A program made the position numbers and the translations under genes. A DNA stretch of 64,000 bases from NCBI RefSeq assembly GCF_003711515.1, contig NW_021167079.1, positions 5,023,158-5,087,157 of the forward strand, given 5' to 3'. Of the stretch, positions 42,267-53,548 are shown piece by piece. The notes under the pieces are model-generated. The model was not told the DNA's origin, did no database searches, and saw nothing but the letters and a program-made list of their open reading frames with translations. The first letter of the stretch is position 1, and each line of letters opens with the position of its first letter. Source of the DNA: Sodiomyces alkalinus F11 (Eukaryota; Ascomycota; Sordariomycetes; Glomerellales; Plectosphaerellaceae).

Positions 42267-44505
42267 TTACTGAGTAATGCCCAGCTCCTTGTAAAACGCG
42301 TCGGTGCTCGGCTTGCGACCCAGGAAATTCTCAAGCGAAGTCATCTCATCCTGGCTTCCACCCTTCTCCAGCACAGTGTGGCGGTATCGTCGGCCCTCGA
42401 CGCCGTTCATCGGGTCCGCCTTGAAGACCGAGTAGAACATGTCGGTCGAGTAGACCTCGGAGTACAAGTAGCCGTAGTAACCGGCGTCGTAGCCGCCGAT
42501 GAGGTGGCCGAAGCACGCTTGCCCGTTACCCCAGTCCCTTGAAAGAGAGGTTAGCCAATACAGTCTGGGTGGCATTATGTGGAGAGAAGAATGGGGAAAG
42601 AGAAGAAGAGGTAAAAAAAAAAGAAGAAAAAAGAACAAAAAGGTAAAAGGGGGAGAAAAGAAAAACCTACGGCTTCTCGCCTTGGGCCTCTGGTCCCTTG
42701 ATACCGGCAATCTGGCTGCGCAGCTCATTGTAGAGCTTGGAGATCTCAAAGGCCTTGGCCTCCTCGTGGCTTTTGGGCGAGTGGATGGTCATGTCGAAAA
42801 TGCCGAAATGGAGCTGGCGGAGGTTGAACAGGGCAGAGTTGACGTGCTTGGTAGAGAGCAGCTTCTCGATCAGGTCGTCGGGAATCTTCTCGCCGCTCTC
42901 GTAGTGGTTCGAGAGGGACTTGAGCACGCTCGGGGTCCAGCACCAGTTCTCCAGCATCTGGGAGGGGGCCTCGACGAAATCACGCACCGTGCTGGTGCCG
43001 TGGAACCGGCAGTACTTGGTGCGGCCGGCCAAGTCGTGAATGCCGTGGCCCAGCTCGTGGAAGAGGGTGACGACCTCGTCGTGCTTCAGGAGAGACGGCT
43101 TCGTCGCCGTGGGCTTGCTGAAGTTGCACACGAGCGCCGTGGCGGGGTACCGTCTGGTGCCGTTCTCGTACAGGAAGCCGGGCTGCAGGTTGAAGTTGGC
43201 GGCGTGGCCGTACTTGCCCGGACGGGGGTGAAGGTCGAGGTAGAGGTAACCGACAAAGCCATCGCCCGCCGACGCGTCGTCCCAGACGCTGAAAAGGATG
43301 ACGTCCTCGTGCCAGACAATGTCCTCCGCCTTGCCCGTGGGGCTCAGCCGAGCACGGTCCTCGGGTGGCAGCTCGACAAAGACAAACCCCAAAAGTTCCT
43401 CGAAGATCTTGAGCATGCCGGAGATGGTCGAGCTGATGGGGAAGTACTCGGCAATCTTGGTCTCGTCGATGCTGTACTCCTTCTCGATCATCAGCCGGTC
43501 GTAGAACTTGTGGTCCCAGAGGTAGTAGTTGCCGTCGAAGGGGAGGCCGCGGGACTCGGCATCGGCCTTCTTGAGTTCCAGAAGATGGTCGACCTCCTTG
43601 GCACCGCCGGCCGTGAGGCGCGAGCGCAAGTCGGCCAGGAAATCGTTGACCGTGTCGGTGTCCTTGGCCATCTTGTCCTCGATTCGCAGCTGGGCGTGGT
43701 TGGGATAGCCGAGCATGCGGGCGGCTTCGTCGCGCAGCACGATGGCCTCCTGGAAGAGGGGGGCGTTCTGGTTGCACTTGTTCTCGTTGGCCATGAAGAC
43801 CTTGCGCCGGGTCTCCGGGTTCTTGGCGAACTTGAGGGTCGGGAAGAGGTCGGGGTACTTGAAGGACAGCTTGAGCTTCCCCTCGTTCTCGTCCTTGCCC
43901 TTCTCCAGGCCCACGAGGACATCCTCGGGCACGCCGTCCAGCTCCTCGGGCGTCAGCCAGACGCCGCCATTCTCTTCGTTGAGGTTCCTGGTGAACTCGA
44001 TCTGGATCTGGCTGAGACGCTTCTTGATCTCCTTGAAGCGGTCTCTCTGCGGTCCGGCCGGCAGACCGAGGCCAAACTTGATGTAGTTCTTGCGGTCCTT
44101 CTCCAAGAGGCGAAGGCTCTCGGGCTCGAGTTCGGTCTCCTTGTCCCGGCGGGAGTAGGCGGCATCGACGAGCTTGAAGACGTCCTCCCGCATGGCGCAC
44201 TCGATGCCGAAGTCGTCCAGGATCTTATCTGCTTCGGTGGAGGCGGTGCGGAGGTCGGCGTCGGCAGCGACGTACTGGTAGAAGCCGAGGATGCGGGTCT
44301 GGAGGGCGCTCAGGTTCTCGTCCTCGACAATGGGCGCCATGACATTTTGGAAGGTGGCTTGTTCGGGAGAGACCTCGGCCACGACCTTATCGAGCAAGCT
44401 GCGCGTGGTATCGCATATCTTTTGCGCATCGGCGGCGATGGAGTCATTGGTGCCGACGAACAGGGGCGGCGCCTGAGGAGGCGACTGGTATTTTGGAGGG
44501 GCCAT
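42267..44505 (-). CDS. PRD1: M3 zinc metallopeptidase (saccharolysin/MepB)
   Basis: Exons 42671-44505 and 42267-42537 give 701 residues. Oligopeptidase of the thimet family that trims short peptides in cytosol and mitochondrial intermembrane space. The start MAPPKYQSPPQAPP at 44505 is the only ATG available in this frame. The zinc site is FHELGHGIHDL (His483, Glu484, His487), with the third ligand Glu in DFVEAPSQMLENW (about 512). The exon 2 segment DWGNGQACFGHLIGGYDAGY carries the substrate-binding Gly/Tyr loop of M3 enzymes. The protein ends FYKELGITQ. The frame stays open for 148 codons upstream of the ATG with no other ATG; the last 45 codons of that extension look like a mitochondrial presequence (see findings). 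Intron donor GTAGGT, acceptor CAAG. Confidence 0.92.
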
Positions 44506-45917
44506 GGCGGCGGTGGTCAAGGGTCGGTAAGCGGTTGCGACGATGCTGCTCGTCGCTGCGGCGAAGGCACTGGTGGCAGGAGTGAAGCGTAACTGGCTAG
44601 CCAGGGATTGAAGACGTACGAATGCCCGTGGGGTCGCCAGGGTGACGGTAATGACTAAGAAAAGGAGGAAGGGGAGGAAGAAAAGGGAAAGACGACGGTA
44701 CGTTTTAGGAGCCAGGGCTGTTGGTGAGGGGCACGCACGATGACGGGAGGGGAAGGAGCGGAATAAGCGGAGGGAGGAGCGGCTTCGGCTCAGAGGCGGG
44801 GTGACAGTCGGGGCGGGAGTCGGAGTGGCAGTGTCAGTGGCGTGACGTGCCCGAACGTTGTCGACGTGGGGTTCGCGTAGTGGGAGGACGGAATTGGCGT
44901 TCTTATTACTGTGAGAAAAGGGTATTACTGTGAGAAAAGGGTCAGACAAACGTCTGTGGGAGAATTGAAGGGCATGGATATAGCGGATAGTGAAATGGGG
45001 AGGAAGGAAAGGTAGGAAAATCCGTACAGTTTATCACGGCGTGACTGGGGAGAAGCGACGAAGGTAGGAAGCGTGACCTGGGGCCAGATCTGGGATGGAG
45101 ATCGCAGGCTGCTCTACGTACCGGTATGTTTGGCGTGTGCTTGTGCTTGTGCCTGTACTTGTGCTTGTGCGCCTGCTGCTGAGTTCCGACCGGTACCGGT
45201 ACCAGCTCCCAAATTTCTCTTGGCAGTTTCGTCCCCCTTGGCCTGCCTGGGACATGTGTAAGCTGGCTCGGGGCAGTCCGTGCGCGTTGTCGTTGAAGGT
45301 GGGTGGAATTCTAGGAGATGTTTGATAATGATTTGATGTTCTGAAAAGACGACAGCTAGGGACTGACGATCAATCTATTTTATGATGAAGGGCGATGCAG
45401 TGGATTATAATGATATCCCAAGGTCCCGGAATGGCATTGCGTTGGCAACACCACTTGACGCCTTCCTGAAGAGCAAAGAAAGCAGGCACAACGAACAGAA
45501 GCTTTCGGCCCCTACCCCTTAAGCAGAGAGAGACGATTCCTTTTCTCACTGTTGCGGCCTTCCACATTTGGCAACACGGCTTCTATCCCCGTAGGCAGCC
45601 AGAGATACGCACGTGTCCACAAGGGTGCAGAGCGCAGGGTGCACAACACAGAGCCACCCCTCCAACGCAGAAGACCGAGTATGCGAACGTTACCGAGTAC
45701 CCAAGAATGTAATCCGAGAAATGTGCGTCGATTGAGATATGAACATGCCAAGTAATAATCAATACTAAACAAACTAACACGCAAGAAACGCCGTCATATC
45801 CCCCGATGTTATTTCGGCCATGCCAGGCCATTCCGAGTGCCCGCTGCGATTCCGTTCCCGCGTATCGTGTCATGGTTCTCCCGGTGGTCAAGTCAACCGT
45901 GGGTAATTTACGTAGCC
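44506..45917. other. spacer between metallopeptidase and myosin light chain
   Basis: It holds the possible N-terminal extension of the peptidase at its left end, two tandem copies of a 19-bp unit (44904-44941) and a CTTGTG-rich minisatellite (about 45137-45171). No other gene is supported. Confidence 0.5.
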
Positions 45918-46610
45918 TTAGTTGGCGAGAATGGTGCGGACCAAATCTGTATTGCCGGAAAAGAAGCGTCAGTCAAATGGCACGAAACGGTACAATAAAG
46001 ACCAAAGGGTAGAAGAACACGTAAAACACGTAGGTACAGCGAAGAGGAGATCCGTACCGGTATAATTCACTTGGCCAGAGCTGGTGTCGACCGACTTGAG
46101 CAGTTCGTCAACCTCCTCATCGGTCATCTTCTCGCCCAGGTTGGTCAGGATGTACTTGAGCTGGCCGACCCCGATGAAGCCCGTCATGTCCTTATCGAAG
46201 ACCTGGAAGCCACGGCAGTACTCATCGGGTTCGCCCGGGTCGCGGAAGCCGCCTGGGCGGTTCAGCACGCGCTGGAAGGTCTCAAAATCAACTGCCGTCC
46301 GCTGTCAGTTAGCTCTTGTATTATCGTACTTGGTGGCCGTGGTCGGGGTGCTAAGTCGACAAAAAAAAAAGAAGGGGGGGATCGGTCGGAGAAATGCAAA
46401 TGCAACAGAGAAATGGGAATCTGACGTACAGTCACCGCCCACATTCTTCTCGAGTTCCTGAATCTCCGCTAGAGTAGGGTTCTGGCCGCAGGCGCGAAGG
46501 AGGTCACCGAGACTGTCGAGGGCAACACGGCCGTTGCCGCGCTTGTCGAACAGGGAGAAAGCCTCCTTGTAGTTGGTAGATGCCTGGGCGTCGAAATGGT
46601 TAGATGACAT
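45918..46610 (-). CDS. CDC4: essential myosin light chain CDC4 (calmodulin-like)
   Basis: Exons 46430-46610, 46058-46291 and 45918-45946 give 147 residues, the normal length for fission-yeast Cdc4 and fungal Mlc1 relatives. It binds IQ motifs of type II and V myosins at the contractile ring. Four EF-hand units are visible but mostly lack a full calcium ligand set: YKEAFSLFDKRGNGRVALDS, ETFQRVLNRPGGF, FQVFDKDMTGFIGVGQLKYI and LLKSVDTSSGQVNY. The third retains the most ligands. The last exon is nine codons (DLVRTILAN) after a CAATACAG acceptor. Donors are GTACGT and GTACGG. Classical calmodulin would be longer in its linker and keep all four calcium loops, so light chain is preferred. Confidence 0.92.
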
Positions 46611-48716
46611 GGTGGCTCTTTTGATTGATCGCTTGCGATAACGAGTTGATGCGAAGAAGACGGAAAGGAAAGTTGGAGGGAAGAAAGATAGACAGATGCA
46701 AAGGGCTGTGGTGGGTTGCGAGGCAGGAGAAAAGGGAGAGAAATCGGAACGTGGAGTCGCTCGCGATGGATCTACAGCCAGTTCCCATCCCCGCGCCGTC
46801 GAGTTCTAGCACTTGCCCGCTGAGAGCGACGCTTTTTTCCCTGCCTGCTGTGTCGCCCCCTGTTGGCGGGTGAACAGCCCCGCCAACAGGCGCTAAAACC
46901 TGGTTCTAGTGGGTAAAAGGGAATTGTTTACATTCTATGAGGGGAAATGTAAACATTGGAGGAATAGGAGACTTACCATGTTGTTTTGGTGGGAATGGAT
47001 TCGAAATAGAACGTCCCAAAACGCAGAGAAGTTGAGGAAGTGGTGATGTTTTTCGGACGTTTGAACTATCCCTTTGAAAGACCGCCCCTTGCTCCGACCG
47101 TATGCATTGTTTTGTATGTAATATTTCCTCCCAAACCCACATTGCCATGGTGCGTGCACCCAGCACAGCACAATTCAAGGCCCAACCACTGCGGGCTAGG
47201 GCGGTGAGGGCCGAGCTACTTAAGGTAGCTGGATCTTGTGCAAGCTTGATAGGTATGCTGACAAAGCTAATTGCCGGGGCAACGAGCGTCATCGAAGGAC
47301 AGTGACCAATCAAACTAATCATAAGTCTTGCTTTTGATTTCCGTAACAAGTGCTGTGACGCTGCCCGAGGTGCCTCTTTTGGGCGCCGGTGGGGACAGGT
47401 TTCGGCCCCCAAATCACCCTCGATAAGTACATAGCGCCAAGCGAACATGTACCTACACAGCCGGAATAAGTACCCTTATCCATCTGGTACAGTGCACTGC
47501 CGCCCACCCATACCAATACAGGAACCTGTCCCCCGATTCCTGTCTCTGTACCAAATATAAAGGGGCTGTATGCACACCGCCTGTAAAAATACAGCAACTC
47601 CTGTGTATCGCTAACCTCGCAAACCACTTTCGAACTATTGCATACAGATGTTGTCTGGGAGGGGAAGCGCCGAAGCAGGCACTAACCAGCCTGTTGCTTA
47701 GTCATGACAACCCTTTTGCGTTTCCAGTCACGCTGGCATGGATTGGAGCTGTCTCGCCCAGTCAATGAGTGCCCTTCATTCTACCAACCAACTTGAATAC
47801 ATTTTGACCACCGACATCCCGTCCCGTCCCCTCATCGAGTCGTGGTCTGTCGACGACAACGCCTTGACGTCCATGGCCATGCCACGCCACGCGTTGGTTG
47901 CACCCGCAAGCCCAGCGCTGGGCAGTCGGCCGCATGGCGTGTCTGCGAACTCTTGGCTTACACCAGCCAATTTCCCGCCGCAGGAAATCGTCAAGGGTAC
48001 CATCCATCGACCCTGAGTCGACGACCGGCCTGCTAGGGAGAACTGGCGCCATCCACGATACCCAGACGCAGAGCCTCGTGTTTCGTCGACGTCCATCGAC
48101 AACGGGCCGGAATGGCCCAGGGCCTTCTACTGCAATCGGCCGGCGCGTTTGACCAAGGCCGCCGCCCGCAGGCGACTCTTGTACCAAGATCAGAATGGGA
48201 ACTGGAGGACAAGCCTCAAAGTAACTTTTGATGCATTCAGTGACTTGAATTTCGTCAGCGTCGACTCGTTTGTATTGGTATCTCGGAGCACGCGCCTTAC
48301 CGACGATTACGCCTTGGCCAGGTCGTCAGGTGCTGCTGGTCTTAGACCTTTAAGATGCTGGAGAAGCGGAAAAGTGGAAGCTTCCAGGGCCTCTCAAGAC
48401 TGAAGCAACGGGCCTCCTAGAATATGGCAGACTCTCCCGCTCATGACGACTCCGCAACTGACTGTTCTTGCTTGCGCGGACATGTTTCTGATTTCCTCTA
48501 TGTGAAGACTGCTGCAACCAACCTCCTTCAGTAAGCAGCCTATTTCTGTGCTGCTTTTTGTCCCTCGCGTATTGTATTGGGGCTTCTCATCAACGGCAAT
48601 TGCCGAGGCTGCGAAACACCTGTGCAAAAGGCTGATTAAACACGTTGCACTCTCCTGGGGTCGGCTGGCTAGAGTCGTACCTTACGATGCAGATTAAAGT
48701 GAAGCAACCTTAAAGA
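46611..48716. other. gene-poor stretch
   Basis: No supported gene in 2.1 kb. The leftmost 250 nt are CDC4 promoter. A 92-codon plus frame at 47738-48016 begins with ATG but shows no family features and has equally long frames on the other strand, so it is not called. Confidence 0.4.
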
Positions 48717-49427
48717 TTATCGATTTCTCAACGCGTCCGCGAGGGCTATAGGAATTAATATAGCCTGCTCAATGAGAAGAGCAATAAACAGTATAACACT
48801 CCAGCCCGGATCGAAATCATCCGCTCCACGCGTTGGCCAAAGCCAGCTAAGAGAGGAAATATTCCGCGTAATATAAGTATGTGTGTGTTTCGTCACATAC
48901 TTCGTAAGCCTCTCGCTGATAGGAAATATAATAAGCGCCGCTATAACGAAGGCGTATGAGGGGCTCAGGCCGATGATAGTATCGAAGGCTCGAAATAAGA
49001 AGTATAGGAGGGAGTAGCAGGCCCAGTGGCCTGCCAGATTAAAATCCGAAGGCCTCAGGCGATTATTCGCTGAGAAGGAAGTAGCGGGATAGCTTGCCGA
49101 GTGGATGAAGATGCTTAAAAAAAGCGGCCAGGTATTAGTAGGGATCGGGGTGGCTATCGATTTATTCGCGACGTCGCGGACGGAGAATAAGGTAAGGATA
49201 AGATGAAATAATAGCTGGCACCTGGAAATAGTAACCAAGCAGCCTGCAGGGTTATAGTCCCCAGACACCCGGTTACGATGGGGGAGGAAAGGGTAGGCGA
49301 GGAGAGGGGTTATAGTTGCGAGCGCTAAGCAGCTCTGGCCTATACTGGAGGGGACGACCGAGGTGGCACCATACTGTGCCCAGAAAAGATGATCTGTACG
49401 TATCGAGCTGGTGATTTCTGATGCCAT
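48717..49427 (-). CDS. unrecognised multi-span membrane protein
   Basis: Single open frame of 236 residues from an ATG at 49427. I do not recognise the family. Hydropathy by eye suggests about five or six membrane spans: SCLALATITPLLAYPFL, CQLLFHLILTLFSV, WPLFLSIFIHSASYP, CYSLLYFLFRAFDTIIGL, YAFVIAALIIFPIS and WSVILFIALLIEQAILIPIA. Codon use is unlike neighbours, favouring ATA, TTA, CTA and AAT rather than GC-ending codons. No stop interrupts it, so recent repeat-induced mutation is unlikely. Its position in the gene-poor block suggests a young, transferred or lineage-specific gene. It may also be a fragment of a larger protein. No intron signals were needed. Confidence 0.5.
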   Translation of the reverse strand: MASEITSSIRTDHLFWAQYGATSVVPSSIGQSCLALATITPLLAYPFLPHRNRVSGDYNPAGCLVTISRCQLLFHLILTLFSVRDVANKSIATPIPTNTWPLFLSIFIHSASYPATSFSANNRLRPSDFNLAGHWACYSLLYFLFRAFDTIIGLSPSYAFVIAALIIFPISERLTKYVTKHTHTYITRNISSLSWLWPTRGADDFDPGWSVILFIALLIEQAILIPIALADALRNR

Positions 49428-50812
49428 GTTGTTTCAGAAGACTATGCAGTCAAAATGGTATTATTTGGTGATGCCGGCATTGGTGTGTTAAGGTAAAATG
49501 GGGGGAGAAAATCGGACTCCGTAAGGAGCTTTACATTAAGAGGGGTCGGCCGGTGGCGCAGCACGAAGTGTCATCGCGGACAAGCCATATGTGTCACCTT
49601 GTTTAGCCCCGGCAGTCTCTCGAGGTACAACAAGCTCCGAGTCCGTCACTAGAAAAAGAAAAACGAGGCCTAAAGGCAGCCATTATTCAAATATGTCAAA
49701 CCAGTGAAGCTTGAACGTCTAATTAGTGGTATTATGGCCGGATTCGCCCAAAGACAGAAGATATCTGCCAATGTGCAGATCACCACAGGATGCTCGAGAG
49801 CGCGGGCTCCTCGCATTGATCCCGCCACATCTACCCACTACCTAGGTTTAGCACCGATGGTAGCTTCCAAGCCTTGCGCAGTACGGTTCCCGCCTGCCGC
49901 AGGCTGCTTCGATGATGCGAGAAGGCGTAAACCACCTACCTCGAGTCCTACCAAAAAGTGTAGACATCAGCCATCCAACTCGCAGAGAAGTAACGATGAC
50001 TAACTCCGGTTTCCTGTTTTGAACGTGTCCAAAACTTCCCTACGGAACAAAACAGCAGTGACTTCCTGAAGCGGCACATCTACGTTCTCTGTATTCCGTC
50101 TTGGTCGATTCCAGCAATGCTTCCGAGAAAGAGCTCTGAAGAAATAAACATGGCTGCCGGAGGATATGACAGGCTCAGGCCACCAATTGGGCTAGAAGCG
50201 AAACTGGCACATCTTTGCAGTCCTACGTCAGGGCAGGAGGGACACGGCAACATACTAGCCGTTGAGAGCTTATTTCTGCTGGATTTCAAGATCACAGTTT
50301 CCTGCTAAAGGGGTAGCTGCTTCTCGTTTGCGAAGCTATTATGCCCAACGTGCTAGTCAAGTATCATTCGTGTGGCTGGTGATGTGCCTGTCCTAGCTTT
50401 TCCCTCTTCACCGCAATCCTATATCACGACCGAAGGATGAACAGCGTTATTTCATGCTTATTCTCAGCGATCGACTTCGTCCTCGGTCCTCTCACCCTGG
50501 AAGGGGTCCAAGGCCCCTTGTGTACGATGATCGGGGGACTCATCAGCCTACTCCCTATGAGTGGTCCAGCAAGGTTCGCGCTCGCTTTCCTCGCCGCTTG
50601 CTTGACCAGCGCTTTGTGCTAACGGGCAAGGCGCTTCCTCGATCCGGATGGCGTTTCGAATGGGACAATCTCCGGCTTAGTGCAGGCATGGCGTGCCGGT
50701 CGAAGGCCCATCCCAATGCACCTCTACAGCTAAAGCCTCCCACCATCTCGATTTCGTCAGTTCGCGTTCCGTACTCAAGCCTCACCCGTCCCCCTTCTGG
50801 GGTAGACAAGCC

Positions 50813-50896
50813 CTAGCCTCTCCTGTTACTCGGAGTTGCCAGCTAGGGAATGTGGCAAGCCTAGCCTCCTCCTGGTTCTCGGAGTTGCCAGCTAGG
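50813..50896. repeat. imperfect direct duplication, 35/36 bp
   Basis: Copy one is 50813-50847 and copy two 50861-50896. Both start CTAGCCTC and end with CTCGGAGTTGCCAGCTAGG, with a 13-nt spacer. Confidence 0.85.
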
Positions 50897-51579
50897 CCCC
50901 CCACAACTTCAGCCTCATTCCTTCTCTCGCGAGCAGTTGGAAAGATGTCCATGTCCGGTGTCACCAACTGGACGGCCAGAAAAGTCATCTTCGATGTTGG
51001 ATTACGTCCAATACCATATCGACGTCTACTTTGTTGCGTCCTGAGCACGACCGGCAAAACGTCAACCATCTTGTGTCGGTCCGGTTCCGGCCGTCGTTTT
51101 CCATCCTGCCGCCAACAGTTTCCAAGGGTTTATATCAGCGGTCTCAGGAAGAAGACTGCTCAGGCACCACAACAAATTGGTTTGTTTGTCTCCTTGCACA
51201 GGACTTCTGCCCATACTGATATTGGACAAGATAGTTCGCTGGCGGAGCACTTACCCTCAGTTCCCCCTTTTCGGTCTGAGATACACTAGGATAATAGGCA
51301 ACAGAGTTCTCGGCAATATTCATGAAAAGTCATTCATGAGATCGCAGCCTCAGCATATTGGATACGCTATTTCCCGGCTCGTACGATAGCAAACAGTTGT
51401 GTATCTCTAGCCAACATTCTTTGCTCCCAGCAAGATGTGTCCTGTCAGGAAATCCACCTTTTCTCAAGTGTCTACAGACGACGCTTCAGATGACGACGGT
51501 AATTCGGCGATTAGACCCGTACGGTACCCTCGCCACTTAGGCCTCATAGGCCAGACCACCTGCACTTCGACCTCAGGGC

Positions 51580-51956
51580 CCAGCCTCCCACAACTTCAGC
51601 CTCAGGGCTCCGGCCATCCACATCTTTCGCTTACAGTCCCGGCCTCGGCCCCTTGTATCTTCAACACATCAGGGTACGGCCCCTACAACTTCAGCCTCAC
51701 GGTCCCGGCCACATGTCTTTCACCTGATAGCCCAGGCCCCGACCCTGGCCCTGGCCCCCGCTTCGACTCCCTTCATCCTCAACTCAAGCGGGCGAGGCCC
51801 CACGCCCAAATCACCCATAACTTCGACATCAACGGGACGGCCTCCCACAACTTTAGCCTCACGGCCCCGGTAGCCGGCATCTTTCACCTCATAGCACCGA
51901 CCCCGGCTCCGGTCTCGGCTCCCTTCACCTTCAACTCAACAGGGCGCGGCTCCTGA
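51580..51956 (+). repeat. degenerate minisatellite encoding NFSLT-like units
   Basis: Units related to CACAACTTCAGCCTCACGG recur several times with GC-rich linkers. Read in the frame ending at TGA 51954-51956, they give YNFSLTVPA, HNFSLTAPVA, FNTSGYG and FNSTGRG. The units vary and are unevenly spaced. Confidence 0.6.
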
Positions 51957-53548
51957 CAACTTTGAACTGACATCTCCAGCTGCCCACAGCTCCGGTCTCG
52001 CGTCCACTGTTCCCCCTCATCTGATCCTGAACGGTATTCGCCTCGCACAACTTCCACCTGTCGGTCATACGTTATCTAGAAGCATGAGAGCCCGACTTCC
52101 ACGTGGTTTTCACGTCTATGACCTCCCAACCACAGCCTTACTCTGACCTATCTCGGTTCCTGCAGCAAGACTATATCAACATATGTCCCTCCATGCCCTC
52201 TTCAAGTTAACAGCAAACACCGATGCATGATCTGAATCCAGCTCAGATTATCATTTTCACCTCCAGGTCTTTATCATCGATCTATGGAAGATGTGGTCCA
52301 CGTTAGTAAGAATTCTTGAGATGTATGTCTTGTCAAGAGTACTGTACTGTCGCTGATCCATTAACAAGCTTCCCACAAAACAGATCTCCACGACTGCCCT
52401 TCACGGGACCCGACTCTTCATTACCACAGGCCAACCGTAGGCTGCGTTTCAAAGCGGCAACTGCTCAAGTGACTCGTAGACAACGATAACGGAAAGGGTC
52501 AATCCCCGGGTCTTAGGCCCCTCGCTCCCTTCGAACGGAGACTCGGAAGTCAATTTATGTTAACTCAGGTGTACGAAGAGGTAATAGCACAGCTCCCGCC
52601 GATCGAACATCTGCTGGAGCACCTGCGGCTGAAGAAACAGGTGAGTCCTGCTAGACATAGTGACGCCAATGCGCGCTAACAGCAATCTCGAAAGTGTGAA
52701 ACAGACATGTTCCGTCTGTCTCAGATAGCCAGAGGCTCGAAGCCCTCGCTCAATATTACGGCCGCCAGCACCGCGGCATACTTCCTCGCCCCGTGTGACT
52801 TACTTACAAGCCGTACCGACTCGACAGACCTCACTTCGTCACATTTTCGATCCAAGGTACTTGCGAATGTAATACTTCCCCGTCAAGATCTCCCGTTAGG
52901 GGCGTCAAGGGCGCAGACGGGACTCAGTGGCTGCCTGCGGGAGTGGGGCACAGAGCGCTGGGGCAGTCTAAATGCAGGACAATGAGGCTCTGACCCATTC
53001 GCCTCAACCTCTGTTAGAAGCGCCAGAGTTTTGTTCTGTATCTTAAGAGAGACCTACTTGCGAGTGCTACAATAATATCTTGAGTTAGCGGAAAACCTTT
53101 CACTCTGTAATTTTACGTAATCCTTAACACCCCGCCTCGGCTCATACAAGTACAAAGACATTACTAGACTGTCATACCGGTGCTGTTTAAGAGGTCACGA
53201 CTTGGGCGGGGAAAGGAGGAGGGGTATCAGTGGGAAGTAGGTGTTTTGCTGGCAGACGTGATTATGCACGAACGACCCAGATCTGATACCTATTGAGAAA
53301 ACATTTAGCACGGACCATTCTACGCACGTGACGCCCAGATTCGGAGCAGTCAGAACCTGCCCCCTCGGCAGCGTCACACGGTTTCCACCTCTCCACCATC
53401 GTACAATCAATCAACAGTCAGAAAGGGGCCAATTCTCAGTCGCTTCATCCATCAGACGCTATTCCTTGTATGCACAAATGTTAGCTTCGAAACATGTACG
53501 GAGTACCATAAGTAAGGGGGGTGATTATTACGGACAAAGTCCAGTCCT

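Larger units (their letters stand above)
49428..53548. other. 4.1 kb gene-poor, repeat-bearing block
   Basis: No intact gene is supported. It contains an imperfect 35/36-bp duplication (50813-50896) and a degenerate minisatellite (51580-51956). A short coding-like fragment with a clean donor lies at 52557-52640, and TACGGAGTA-type motifs occur. It looks like accessory or decayed sequence. Confidence 0.5.

Noticed and set aside
42499..44592. 697-codon plus-strand ORF opposite the metallopeptidase
   Set aside because: Antisense shadow of a GC-rich coding gene; its low-complexity Val/Leu/Glu/Gly content mirrors the codon bias of the true minus-strand gene.
47738..48016. 92-residue plus-strand frame in the gene-poor block
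   Set aside because: Comparable frames exist on the other strand, and no domain or splice context supports it.
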